Below, piece by piece: positions 45,628-53,938 of a stretch of DNA of 64,000 bases. The notes beneath the pieces were generated by a model that saw only the letters and a list, made by a program, of their open reading frames with translations, had not been told where the DNA came from and did not search any database. Position numbers and translations under genes: made by a program. The stretch comes from Paracoccaceae bacterium. Its GTDB lineage: Bacteria; Pseudomonadota; Alphaproteobacteria; Rhodobacterales; Rhodobacteraceae. Location of the stretch: contig NVUX02000074.1 in the NCBI GenBank assembly GCA_002402045.2, forward strand, positions 124,001 to 188,000. Direction: 5' to 3'. The stretch's first letter is position 1. Each line of letters begins with the position of its first letter.

Positions 45628-45680
45628 CGCAATACAAAGCGAAATTGGTCTGCTAAACTCGGCTTGCCCTTAGAAGACAG

Positions 45681-47921
45681 ATGGATAAGCACCCTTTGAC
45701 CCGCACTCTTTTTATTCTTGACGAGCTATATCCCGCTGACCGTGGTGGCATTGGGCGGTTGATGTTTAATATTGTGCAGCACGCCAAGCAGGAAAACCCC
45801 GCGCTGGACTTGCACATTTTGCTGGGCAGGCCCAAGCCCGCTGATGCCGAGCCACTGGCCCAAGCCCTCGCGGGGGCAGCAAACGTGCACTATTTGGACG
45901 ATACCAAAAAGGTGTCTGAATGGCTGGGCATTGCCGATATTGCCAAATCTATCGCCACCAATCCGAGCCTGAATCAGCCATTTCAAAGTGGCTTGCGGGT
46001 GCTTGCCAGCGCTCTGAGTGTGCAAGAAAAAGTGGGCAAGTTTGACCATATCGAGATCCCGGATCATATGGGTATGGGGGCCGTGATGCTTATGGCGCGG
46101 GAGGCTGGGCTGGCCTTTCAGGAGGCCGAAATTACCTGCCGCCTGCACTCCAGCCTTTCGGCGATTTTATCGGTTGAGCCGTTTTTTCATGCACGAAGCG
46201 ACTGGATTGCACCGCGGGTTGAATTTGAGCGCTATAGCTTGCAGCATGCCGATAGAATTGTGGCGCATTTGCCTGCGATTGCGGCCTTTAACCATACTCA
46301 TTTTGGCTTTGGGCCAGCATGGATGGACAAGGTCGAGGTCGCCTTTCCGCCTGCTATTTGGCCGATTGAGCCGCAAGCGCCAAACCTTTTGCCGGACGCG
46401 CCAGATTTTATTTTTACCTCGCGGTTTCAGCCCTTTAAGCGCCCCGATTTGTTTATAAAAGCGGCCATCACCTTTTTGGATCAAAGCCCTGATTATGCGG
46501 GTAAATTCAGGCTGATCTCCTACGGGTTTAATGCGGAATATATTGACGGTCTGCGCCTTATGGTGCCTGAGCGGTTTCTTAATCGAGTGACATTTGAGGT
46601 TGATCTTTCTAGCGAAAAGCGTGCTGCTGCCATGGCGAAGGCCATCATTGTGCAGCCCTCCAGCTTTGAGAGCTTATGCGCGCTGGCCTACGAGGTGGCG
46701 GCCAATAAAAACCCCATCCTTTTAGCGCAAGATTGCGCGGCTTTTGGCGGGTTTGATCGCTGGATCGACGAGGAAAACTGCTTGCTGTTTGCGCTCACCC
46801 CAGCCGCGCTCGCCAATACCATGCGCAAGGCTATAAACTGGCAGCCAAGCCAGCGTGTAAATACCACCTCTGATCCCGCCTATTTTGCCCTGCCCGCGCA
46901 CCGCGCGCCCCAGCCGGCGGGCAGCAAGAGTGCAACCGTTTTGGTTGGCCCGCTTCAATCAGATGAAGACTTTGAGGCCTATCGCAATTTTGCCGCTCAA
47001 ACTGGCATATCGGCCTTTGGTTTCGCGGCTGCGCAATATAAGCGAGCGGGTTTTGACACGGTAAAATGGCTGTCTGAGGGGGATTATCAGGGCGCGCAAT
47101 TGCGGGATTTGGCGCAAGCGTTTGCGCTGGTCGTTCTGGCTAGCCCTAGGGCCTTGCCTAGCGCCGAATTTATGGTAGCAGGCACCAAATGTGTACGCCC
47201 CGGGCGCGCCTTTTCGTCCAATTCAAAAACCCCGGAGCAGCTCAATATTTATAGCGGGAAAATGCTGAGCCTGCTGGCCTCGGACCACCGCCCCTGCCCG
47301 CCCTGCCTTATGCTGCATCCAGACGATTTGGACCTGATCGCGCCAGATGACGACCATGATATCATTCTGAGGATGCTGGCACGGCTGGCGGAATCGCCCG
47401 TTGAACTGGTGCTTTCTCCTTTGCCATTGGTGCTGGAGCCTGCCCCGCTCGCGGCGCAAAAGCCAGACCGTCGGCTGCTTGGCTATGATAGATCGGGCCA
47501 TTGGCAAAACGGAATTCGTAAAATTGCGGTGGATGTTAAAACGGCTCGCCATACGCCTTTGTTAAAAGAGCAAAAAGCAACGGTTTCTACGGTCGCGGAT
47601 CTCAGCGCCTTAAGTATTTCGGCTGGAACGCCCACAGTGATCAGCCTTGATTTTAACCAGCATTTTTATGGTGAAATAATAGGTATTAAAATCGTAAATA
47701 CCACTAATACGCCGGTCACGGTTTCGTTGCATCGTGGCGATGTGGACGCGGCTTTGAGCGCACATAACAACGGAAAACAGCATCGTAAGTTTGCTCGCAA
47801 GCAAGGCTATATCGCACGGTGGGGCACAAATTGGGGCAGTGGTAAGCGGGTGCTTGTGGCCTCTGCGAGCGCTGACGCGGTGCTTGAAATTGAGCGATTC
47901 ACCCTGTTTTCACGGGAGTAA
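45681..47921 (+). CDS. Large GT4-like glycosyltransferase with extended C-terminal region
   Basis: A 746-residue cytosolic protein. Residues 1-410 look like a GT-B glycosyltransferase: a GGIGRLMFNIVQ loop at the N terminus, FTSRFQPFKRPDLFIKAA, and the E-x7-E motif in SSFESLCALAYEVAANKNP. Residues 410-600 form a second Rossmann-like region (VLVGPLQSDEDFEAY, LVVLASPRALPSAEFM) that may be a degenerate transferase domain. The last 130 residues are predicted beta-rich (TVISLDFNQHFYGEIIGIKIVNTTNTP). No sugar-pathway genes lie beside it. The 3' end overlaps the convergent racemase gene by 12 bases. Acceptor and product are unknown; the transferase class is likely but the rest is not assigned. Confidence 0.8.
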   Translation: MDKHPLTRTLFILDELYPADRGGIGRLMFNIVQHAKQENPALDLHILLGRPKPADAEPLAQALAGAANVHYLDDTKKVSEWLGIADIAKSIATNPSLNQPFQSGLRVLASALSVQEKVGKFDHIEIPDHMGMGAVMLMAREAGLAFQEAEITCRLHSSLSAILSVEPFFHARSDWIAPRVEFERYSLQHADRIVAHLPAIAAFNHTHFGFGPAWMDKVEVAFPPAIWPIEPQAPNLLPDAPDFIFTSRFQPFKRPDLFIKAAITFLDQSPDYAGKFRLISYGFNAEYIDGLRLMVPERFLNRVTFEVDLSSEKRAAAMAKAIIVQPSSFESLCALAYEVAANKNPILLAQDCAAFGGFDRWIDEENCLLFALTPAALANTMRKAINWQPSQRVNTTSDPAYFALPAHRAPQPAGSKSATVLVGPLQSDEDFEAYRNFAAQTGISAFGFAAAQYKRAGFDTVKWLSEGDYQGAQLRDLAQAFALVVLASPRALPSAEFMVAGTKCVRPGRAFSSNSKTPEQLNIYSGKMLSLLASDHRPCPPCLMLHPDDLDLIAPDDDHDIILRMLARLAESPVELVLSPLPLVLEPAPLAAQKPDRRLLGYDRSGHWQNGIRKIAVDVKTARHTPLLKEQKATVSTVADLSALSISAGTPTVISLDFNQHFYGEIIGIKIVNTTNTPVTVSLHRGDVDAALSAHNNGKQHRKFARKQGYIARWGTNWGSGKRVLVASASADAVLEIERFTLFSRE

Positions 47922-48665
47922 CGGCATGCCTTTCGGGTCATTCAGCTCAAGCGGAAAGCGCTGCGGAACAAGCCCGGCATGGAACCAGTTTACCAGCGTA
48001 AATATTGAATAAACCGGCAGGCCGGTCAGCTTGCGGATATCGGCGGCGTAGGGCGTCATGTTTGTGCATTCCAGCACAATCGCGCCAATATCGTCATGAA
48101 GCTCAACCAAACTGCGTGCTGCATCGAGCAGATCAAGCCGGCAATCGGAGAAATCTATGCTCGGTTGGTCATCTAAAATACCGTGGGTAAAGGCGCGGCC
48201 CTGCTCGGTGCCAACCACCGGTGTATCCAGCGGTGCGCCGGCGGCTTTTAGGTGGGCCTCTGTTAGCGAGGTTGCGGAAATCGTGAGGGTGCCAACGCGT
48301 TTTCCTGGGGGCAGCATGGCTTGCACCATCGGAATTTGCATGAGGCTGGAGGTGGCCACGGGCACAGGCACGGCCTCGGAGATTTTATCCTGAATCAGTG
48401 CCAAAAACCCGCAATTTGTGGTTAGCCCGTCGCAGCCATGCGCCACAAGGTCTTTCGCTGCGGCAATAAAATCATCGACTAATTCTAAGGGGTTGCCACG
48501 CACGACCTTATCGGGCGTGGCCCCGCGCACAATCCGGTATTGCACCGGAAAATCCCATGTATTGGCATTGGCAATATCGCCGTAAATGCGCGGAAACTGA
48601 GTTTCCAGCATCATAATGCCAATATTGGCTCCAAAAACGGTTTTTCCGCCATATTCAACGCTCAT
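47910..48665 (-). CDS. Aspartate/glutamate racemase-superfamily protein
   Basis: A two-Cys racemase-fold protein of about 251 residues. The catalytic-type cysteines appear in GLTTNCGFLALIQ and VLECTNMTPYAADI, the pattern of the Asp/Glu/hydantoin racemase superfamily. The track start (48803) reads into the gntR gene. I use ATG 48665, one base past the gntR stop with GGAGGGG just upstream. It is co-transcribed with gntR and divergent from a ThDP enzyme, a DadA-like dehydrogenase and a TRAP transporter. A likely role is converting an imported L-amino acid to its D form, or isomerising a related acid. Arylmalonate decarboxylase-type chemistry is an alternative. Confidence 0.85.
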   Translation of the reverse strand: MSVEYGGKTVFGANIGIMMLETQFPRIYGDIANANTWDFPVQYRIVRGATPDKVVRGNPLELVDDFIAAAKDLVAHGCDGLTTNCGFLALIQDKISEAVPVPVATSSLMQIPMVQAMLPPGKRVGTLTISATSLTEAHLKAAGAPLDTPVVGTEQGRAFTHGILDDQPSIDFSDCRLDLLDAARSLVELHDDIGAIVLECTNMTPYAADIRKLTGLPVYSIFTLVNWFHAGLVPQRFPLELNDPKGMPLLP

Positions 48666-48666
48666 T

Positions 48667-49359
48667 TCACCCCTCCTCGGGCACATATAATTTTGAAAAC
48701 GCGATTCGCACCGCCTCTGCGGTTTCTTCACGCCGCCGCTCGATATGGCCCCGAATCGCCTTGATGGCCGCGTCCTCATCCCGCGAGGCAACGGCCTCGA
48801 CAATCCGGCGATGCGCGCTCAGCTGGCCCGCCTTGCTTTTGGGGGCGCTGCGCAAAATTTCGAGGTTAATAAGGCGCACATATCGAATGCGGCCATTGAT
48901 ATTATTAAGCATGTTTATCAGCTCGGCATTGCCCGCAAGCTCGGCCAACCTATGGTGAAATTCCTCGTCCATTTCCAGCAGCTTTGAGAGATCAGCGCAG
49001 CTTTCATAATCCGGCTCTATTTTGTCGAGATATGCGCTTAGCGCCTCGATTTCGGCATCTTTGGCCCGTGCCACAGCACGGCGCACGGCCTCGGTTTCTA
49101 TCGCTTGGCGGGCCTCGTAAAGCTCGCTAATGCGCGTGGGGCTAAGGGCACGGCAAAAGAAGCCGCGGCCCATTTTGAAGGTCAAAAAACCCTCGGCCAC
49201 CAGCCTGTTTAGCGCCTCGCGCAGGGGCGTGCGGCTGGCCCCGAGCTGCACAGCAAGCACACTTTCGTTCAGCCGTTCCTCGGGTTTAAATTCAAATGCG
49301 ATCGCCATTTCACGCAGGCGCTTATAGGCTTTATCAACGCTACTGATGTGCTTGTTCAT
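48667..49359 (-). CDS. GntR-family regulator (FCD/FadR subgroup)
   Basis: A transcription factor with an N-terminal winged helix-turn-helix (about 12-75: ERLNESVLAVQLGASRTPLREALNRLVAEGFL) and a helical FCD effector domain (about 90-225). The FCD domain has DEEFHHRLAELAGNAEL and a C-terminal AHRRIVEAVASRD metal/ligand-binding segment. The start at 49359 has GAGG upstream and gives MNKHISSVDKAY; the track ORF is 16 residues longer. The short spacer to the divergent ThDP-enzyme gene (about 70 bases) should hold its operator; the GTATACAATTTGTAAAC stretch at 49400-49416 is a candidate. It probably represses the amino-acid island. Confidence 0.93.
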   Translation of the reverse strand: MNKHISSVDKAYKRLREMAIAFEFKPEERLNESVLAVQLGASRTPLREALNRLVAEGFLTFKMGRGFFCRALSPTRISELYEARQAIETEAVRRAVARAKDAEIEALSAYLDKIEPDYESCADLSKLLEMDEEFHHRLAELAGNAELINMLNNINGRIRYVRLINLEILRSAPKSKAGQLSAHRRIVEAVASRDEDAAIKAIRGHIERRREETAEAVRIAFSKLYVPEEG

Positions 49360-49430
49360 GCCGGCCTCAAAAAATGTCTTCACATCTAAATACTTTGCTG
49401 TATACAATTTGTAAACGGGAATTTTAGAAG

Positions 49431-51125
49431 GTGTTTCAGGTGGATAACCAGCTCAACGGCGCGGAAGCGATGGTCAAAATGCTTGAGGCCCATGGGGTGC
49501 AGCATATTTTCGGCCTGTGCGGCGATACAACGCTGCCTTTTTACGATGCCATGCGCGAGTTACCCCACAATATCACCCATGTGCTGACGAGGGACGAGCG
49601 CTCGGCGGGCTATATGGCGGATGGCTATTCGCGGGTAACGGGGCGCGTGGGTGTGTGCGAGGGGCCGTCTGGTGGCGGGGCAACTTACATTTTGCCGGGG
49701 CTGATCGAGGCCAGTGAAAGCAGCTACGCGGTGCTGGGGATTACCACTGATATTTCTGTGGGTAGCTACGGAAAATATCCGCTGACCGAGGTGGACCAGG
49801 AGGCGCTTATGCGCCCGCTGACCAAGTTTAACACAGTTATAAAGCAGGCCGCACATATTCCGCGCATGGTGCGAAAAGCCTTTCGGGCCATGACCACGGG
49901 CCGCCCCGGTGCGGCGCATTTGGGCCTGCCATATGATATTCAGTATGACGCGGTAGAGGTGTCTGATATTTGGGCTGATGAGGCTTTGCAAACCTATCCC
50001 GCCTACCGCGTTGGCCCCGAAGCGGGCGCGGTTGAGGCTGCGATTGACGCGATACTTTCCGCTAAAAATCCGCTGATCGTTTGCGGTGGTGGTGTGGTGA
50101 TTGCGGGCGCTATGGAGGCGCTCAACCAGCTTTCCACCCGTCTTGATATCCCCGTGGCCACCTCGATTTCCGGCCAAGGCTCGCTGGCCGAAACCAACCC
50201 GCAATGCCTTGGGGTGGTTGGCTCTAACGGGGGCACCGACGAAACATGGGAGATGATGCAAGCCGCTGACTTGGTTGTGTTTATGGGCGCACGAGCTGGC
50301 TCCACCACCACGTCTCGCTGGGAGGCGCCGAGCGCGGCCACGCGGGTTGTGCATTTTGATAGTGATCCGATGGTGATCGGCGCGAATTACCGCACCGAGG
50401 TCGGCGTGGTTGGTGATTTGCGGCTCAGCCTTGAGGCGGTTAATGCCGCGCTGGATAAGCGCGCGGCCAAATCCTTTGGCGGGGCGGCGGTCATTGCGGA
50501 TATCAAAGCCCGCAAATTTGCCCGCTTTAACCAGCTTGCCAATAGCACTGAGCACCCTATTCGCCCCGAGCGCGTAATTGCTACTCTGCAAAAACTGCTG
50601 CCAGAAGACGCGACGATCCTCAGTGACCCCGGCACTAGCTGCCCCTATTTCTCAGCTTATTACCAGCTGCCCAAGGCAGGGCGGCACTTTATTACCAACC
50701 GTGCCCACGGCGCACTTGGCTATGCTATGTCGGCCTCTTTAGGTGCGTGGTTCGGGCGGCCTGAAAGCAAGGTTGTGGCCATGATGGGCGACGGCTCTTT
50801 TGGCTTTACGGTGGGCGAGCTGGAAACGATAACCCGCTATAAGGCCCCGATTACGTTTATCGTGTTTTCAAACGCCGCATTTGGCTGGATTAAAGCCAGC
50901 CAGATGGCGGATAAGGACTCTCGCTATTATAACGTGGATTTTAACCGCGTGGACCAAGCCGCCGTGGCCGCCGCTTATGGCGTAAAATCATGGCGGGTGG
51001 AAAACCCAGAAGAGCTGGAAAGCATCATGAAACTTGCCCTCAAGCATGACGGCCCGACCCTGATAGACATTATTACCCAGCCCTTGGAAGAGGCCAACGC
51101 GCCTGTGCGCCGGTGGATGGGATGA
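49431..51125 (+). CDS. Thiamine-diphosphate-dependent enzyme, acetolactate-synthase-like (TRAP island 2)
   Basis: A three-domain ThDP enzyme of 564 residues. The cofactor-activating Glu lies in TRDERSAGYMADGYSR, and the pyrophosphate/Mg motif is MMGDGSFGFTVGELETITRYKAPITFIVFSNAAFGWIKASQ (the GDG...N pattern). No regulatory small subunit is nearby, so a biosynthetic acetolactate synthase is unlikely. In this operon it would decarboxylate or ligate the 2-oxo acid released by the downstream amino acid dehydrogenase. ATG of the next gene overlaps its stop. It is only distantly similar to the ThDP enzyme at 29.7 kb, so a recent duplication is unlikely. Confidence 0.9.
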   Translation: MFQVDNQLNGAEAMVKMLEAHGVQHIFGLCGDTTLPFYDAMRELPHNITHVLTRDERSAGYMADGYSRVTGRVGVCEGPSGGGATYILPGLIEASESSYAVLGITTDISVGSYGKYPLTEVDQEALMRPLTKFNTVIKQAAHIPRMVRKAFRAMTTGRPGAAHLGLPYDIQYDAVEVSDIWADEALQTYPAYRVGPEAGAVEAAIDAILSAKNPLIVCGGGVVIAGAMEALNQLSTRLDIPVATSISGQGSLAETNPQCLGVVGSNGGTDETWEMMQAADLVVFMGARAGSTTTSRWEAPSAATRVVHFDSDPMVIGANYRTEVGVVGDLRLSLEAVNAALDKRAAKSFGGAAVIADIKARKFARFNQLANSTEHPIRPERVIATLQKLLPEDATILSDPGTSCPYFSAYYQLPKAGRHFITNRAHGALGYAMSASLGAWFGRPESKVVAMMGDGSFGFTVGELETITRYKAPITFIVFSNAAFGWIKASQMADKDSRYYNVDFNRVDQAAVAAAYGVKSWRVENPEELESIMKLALKHDGPTLIDIITQPLEEANAPVRRWMG

Positions 51126-52360
51126 GCCAGCCAATACTTGTAATCGGTGCCGGAATTGTGGGCATTTCAACGGCTATCTGGCTGCGGCGTGCGGGCAAAG
51201 AGGTGCTGGTGCTTGATCGGGCTGAGGTGGGCATGGGCACATCTTATGGCAATGGCGGGGTGTTAGCCGCGTGTGGCATGGTGCCGGTTACATCTCCGGG
51301 CATGCGCGCCAAAGGGCCCAAGCTGTTGCTAGATAAAAACTTCCCGCTTTATCTGCGCTGGCCTTACCTGCCGCGCCTATATCCGTGGCTGCGCAAATAT
51401 CTCAGCCATGCCAATGACGCCGACACCCGCCGCATTGCCAAAGGGCTAACGGAGATAACGGGAGATAGCATTGAGCAGCATTCGGCGTTGCTTAGGGGCA
51501 CGACGGCTGAAAATTGGCTGACCCATAGCGACTATACGTTTGCCTATAAAGACCGCGCGGCGTTTGAGGCTGATGCCTATTCTTTTGGTTTGCGGGCCGA
51601 GGCGGGGTTTACGCCCGAAATCATCGAAGGCGCCGCAGTGCAGGAGTATGAACCGGCGCTCAGCAAAGAAACGACCCTGCTGGCTGTGATGAAAAACCAC
51701 GGGTATATCAAAGATCCGGGCGGCTATGTGCAGGCTTTGGCTGAGGTGCTAAAGGCTGAGGGCGGCGAAGTGCGCCAAGCCGAGGTGAAGGATTTTGAGC
51801 TGGTCGAAGGGTGTGTGAAGGCTGTGATCACTGATCAAGGCCGGATGGAATGCGAAACGGTTGTGCTAACAACGGGTGTTTGGTCTAAGCCGCTTATGAA
51901 AAAGCTGGGGCTTAATATCCCGCTGGAAAGTGAGCGCGGCTATCATGTGGTGTTTAAAAACCCCAGCCAAACCTTGCGAAATCCGTTCATGATAACGGCC
52001 GGAAAATTTGTGGCCACGCCTATGGCGGGCGGCTTGCGCTGTGCGGGTATTGTCGAATTTGGCGGGCTAAAGGCTGGCCCTTCCAAGGCCCCGCTCGAAT
52101 TTTTGTATCGCAAAGTAAAAGAGACTTTCCCCGAGCTTGAATATGAGAGCACCGAGGAATGGCTGGGCCACCGCCCCGCCCCGTCTGACAGCTTGCCACT
52201 GATCGGGCAGGTTGGAGAAACCGGTATTTATACGGGCTTTGGCCACCACCATATTGGCTTGACAGGCGGCCCGAAAACGGGCCGAATGCTTGCAGATATC
52301 ATCGCCAATAAAAGAAGTAACAGAGACTTCACGGCGTTTGATCCGATGCGTTTTACTTAA
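51122..52360 (+). CDS. FAD-dependent D-amino acid dehydrogenase-like oxidoreductase (DadA family)
   Basis: A DAO-fold flavoenzyme of 412 residues, close to DadA in length. The dinucleotide-binding motif is VIGAGIVGISTAIWLRRAGKEVLVLD at the N terminus. TSYGNGGVLAACGMVP follows, and the C-terminal FAD segment is GFGHHHIGLTGGPKTGRMLADII. It would oxidise a D-amino acid (or glycine derivative) to the 2-oxo acid, passing electrons to quinone. The ATGA overlap with the ThDP-enzyme gene shows translational coupling. Together with the divergent racemase and the ThDP enzyme it suggests L-to-D conversion, oxidation and 2-oxo-acid processing in sequence. Confidence 0.92.
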   Translation: MSQPILVIGAGIVGISTAIWLRRAGKEVLVLDRAEVGMGTSYGNGGVLAACGMVPVTSPGMRAKGPKLLLDKNFPLYLRWPYLPRLYPWLRKYLSHANDADTRRIAKGLTEITGDSIEQHSALLRGTTAENWLTHSDYTFAYKDRAAFEADAYSFGLRAEAGFTPEIIEGAAVQEYEPALSKETTLLAVMKNHGYIKDPGGYVQALAEVLKAEGGEVRQAEVKDFELVEGCVKAVITDQGRMECETVVLTTGVWSKPLMKKLGLNIPLESERGYHVVFKNPSQTLRNPFMITAGKFVATPMAGGLRCAGIVEFGGLKAGPSKAPLEFLYRKVKETFPELEYESTEEWLGHRPAPSDSLPLIGQVGETGIYTGFGHHHIGLTGGPKTGRMLADIIANKRSNRDFTAFDPMRFT

Positions 52361-52384
52361 ACCAGAATCCTTGGGAGGATTAAC

Positions 52385-53359
52385 ATGACAAAGAAACTAA
52401 CACTCGCGGCTGTGGCCGCAGGCGTGGCGCTCGCGGGCGCAGCCGGGGCTGAAACATGGGACTTGCCCATGGCGTATTCGGCCACCAACTTTCACTCGGC
52501 CGTTGGCACCGAGTTTGCCCAATGCGTAACCCTTGGCACCGGCGGGGCGCTTACGCTGACCGTTCATGCTGGCGGCTCGCTGTTTGCTGGCGGTGAAATT
52601 AAGCGTGCCGTGCAAACCGGACAGGTCAACATTGGCGAGCGCCTGCTTTCGGGCCACCAGAACGAAAACATCCTGTTTGGCTATGATTCGATCCCCTTCC
52701 TTGCCACCTCGTTTGAGGATAGCGAGCGCCTGTTTGAAGCCGCCAAAGGCCCGCTGAATGCCGTGCTGGAAGCGCAAAACCTGAAGATGCTTTATTCGGT
52801 GCCGTGGCCTTCACAGGGGTTGTATTTTAACCGCCCGATTGAGTCGGTTTCTGAAATGGCGGGCATTAAGTTCCGTTCTTATAACGCCGCAACCGCGCGT
52901 TTGGCTGAGCTAACGGGCATGTTGCCAGTTTCTATTGAGGCGGCTGAAATTAGCCAAGCCTTTGCTACGGGCGTTGCCGAATCCATGATCAGCTCTGGTT
53001 CTACGGGCTATGACCGTAAGGTCTGGGAAAGCCTGACTCACTTCTATGATGTGCAAGCATGGCTGCCGCGAAACTATATGCTGGTGAACCTTGAGGCTTG
53101 GAATGGCCTTGATGAAAGCACGCAAAACGTAATGACCGGCTGTGCCGGCGTGGCAGAATATGCCGGTGATTGGCGCTCGATTGAGTATAGCGGCTTTACC
53201 CTGAACAAGCTTGCTGAAAACGGCATGTTTGTTGGCCCAGCAGGTGAGCAACTTGCTGGCGAGCTGCGCGAAATTGGCGCAACGATGACAGCCGAATGGC
53301 TGGAAAAAGCTGGCGCTGAAGGCCAAGCCATTATCGACGCCTATAACGCCGGTAACTAA
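52385..53359 (+). CDS. TRAP transporter substrate-binding protein, DctP type
   Basis: Periplasmic binding protein of the second TRAP system, 324 residues. Signal peptide 1-22 ends AGAAGAE. The mature part has the DctP family core, with WDLPMAYSATNFHSAV near the start, FFTSxxxx-like NIGERLLSGHQNENILFGYDSIPFLA, and the ligand-carboxylate Arg region MAGIKFRSYNAATARLAELTGMLP. GGGAGGATT lies before the ATG. A strong hairpin separates it from the small permease gene. The ligand is likely an amino acid or 2-oxo/hydroxy acid, judging by the enzymes encoded upstream. Confidence 0.95.
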   Translation: MTKKLTLAAVAAGVALAGAAGAETWDLPMAYSATNFHSAVGTEFAQCVTLGTGGALTLTVHAGGSLFAGGEIKRAVQTGQVNIGERLLSGHQNENILFGYDSIPFLATSFEDSERLFEAAKGPLNAVLEAQNLKMLYSVPWPSQGLYFNRPIESVSEMAGIKFRSYNAATARLAELTGMLPVSIEAAEISQAFATGVAESMISSGSTGYDRKVWESLTHFYDVQAWLPRNYMLVNLEAWNGLDESTQNVMTGCAGVAEYAGDWRSIEYSGFTLNKLAENGMFVGPAGEQLAGELREIGATMTAEWLEKAGAEGQAIIDAYNAGN

Positions 53360-53367
53360 GTAGTTTC

Positions 53368-53396
53368 CCGCCCCCGCAGCTTGCGGGGGCGGTTTT
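53368..53396 (+). terminator. Strong hairpin with T-tract between dctP and dctQ
   Basis: CCGCCCCCGCA pairs with TGCGGGGGCGG (11 bp, 3-base loop), followed by TTTT. By shape this is a full rho-independent terminator, yet it lies inside the transporter operon eight bases after the binding-protein stop. It probably terminates most transcripts so that binding protein exceeds permease. Confidence 0.8.
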
Positions 53397-53413
53397 ATTT
53401 ATGGGGGGGGACT

Positions 53414-53935
53414 ATGGGTAAGTTTTTACGAAAATCGCTGGATAAACTCTATCTGGCATCGGGCATTTTGGCCTCGCTGTTTTTGATCGCCATTCTGGGC
53501 TTGATCGTGCTGCAAATGGTGGCCCGCTGGACCGGCGAAACCTTTCGCGGCGCGCCAGATTACGCAGGCTATGCTATGGCGGCATCGTCTTTCCTTGCGC
53601 TGGCTTATGCGCTGAATGCAGGCGCGCATATCCGCGTTTCCCTGCTGCTCACGGCCCTTGGCCGCTATCGCCGTTTGGGTGAAATTTGGTGTTTTGGTGT
53701 TGGCACATTCCTAAGCTGGTTTTTTGCCTATCATGCCATAAAGATGACCCACGGCTCGTACCGCTGGAACGATATTTCCCAAGGGCAAGACGCCACGCCG
53801 ATGTGGATTCCGCAAAGCCTGATGAGCCTCGGCGTGATCATTCTTGCCATTGCTTTTGCCGACCATCTGGTGCGGCTTATTTTCGTCGGGTCTCACAATA
53901 TTAAAGAAGAAGCGCTTGATGCGCACGTGGAGTAA
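53414..53935 (+). CDS. TRAP transporter small permease, DctQ type
   Basis: The four-helix small membrane subunit, about 173 residues, with helices near 18-40, 53-70, 92-110 and 132-152. The family Trp/Arg region is MVARWTGETFRGAPDYAGYAMAASSFLALAYALNAGAHIRV. ATG 53414 is preceded by a run of eight G that would act as the ribosome site; the track start at TTG 53381 lies inside the hairpin. It overlaps nothing and is followed after three bases by dctM. Confidence 0.92.
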   Translation: MGKFLRKSLDKLYLASGILASLFLIAILGLIVLQMVARWTGETFRGAPDYAGYAMAASSFLALAYALNAGAHIRVSLLLTALGRYRRLGEIWCFGVGTFLSWFFAYHAIKMTHGSYRWNDISQGQDATPMWIPQSLMSLGVIILAIAFADHLVRLIFVGSHNIKEEALDAHVE

Positions 53936-53938
53936 ATC

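Noticed and set aside
48666-48803. N-terminal extension of the racemase ORF (46 residues)
   Set aside because: It reads antiphase through the gntR gene; ATG at 48665 has a strong ribosome site one base after the gntR stop.
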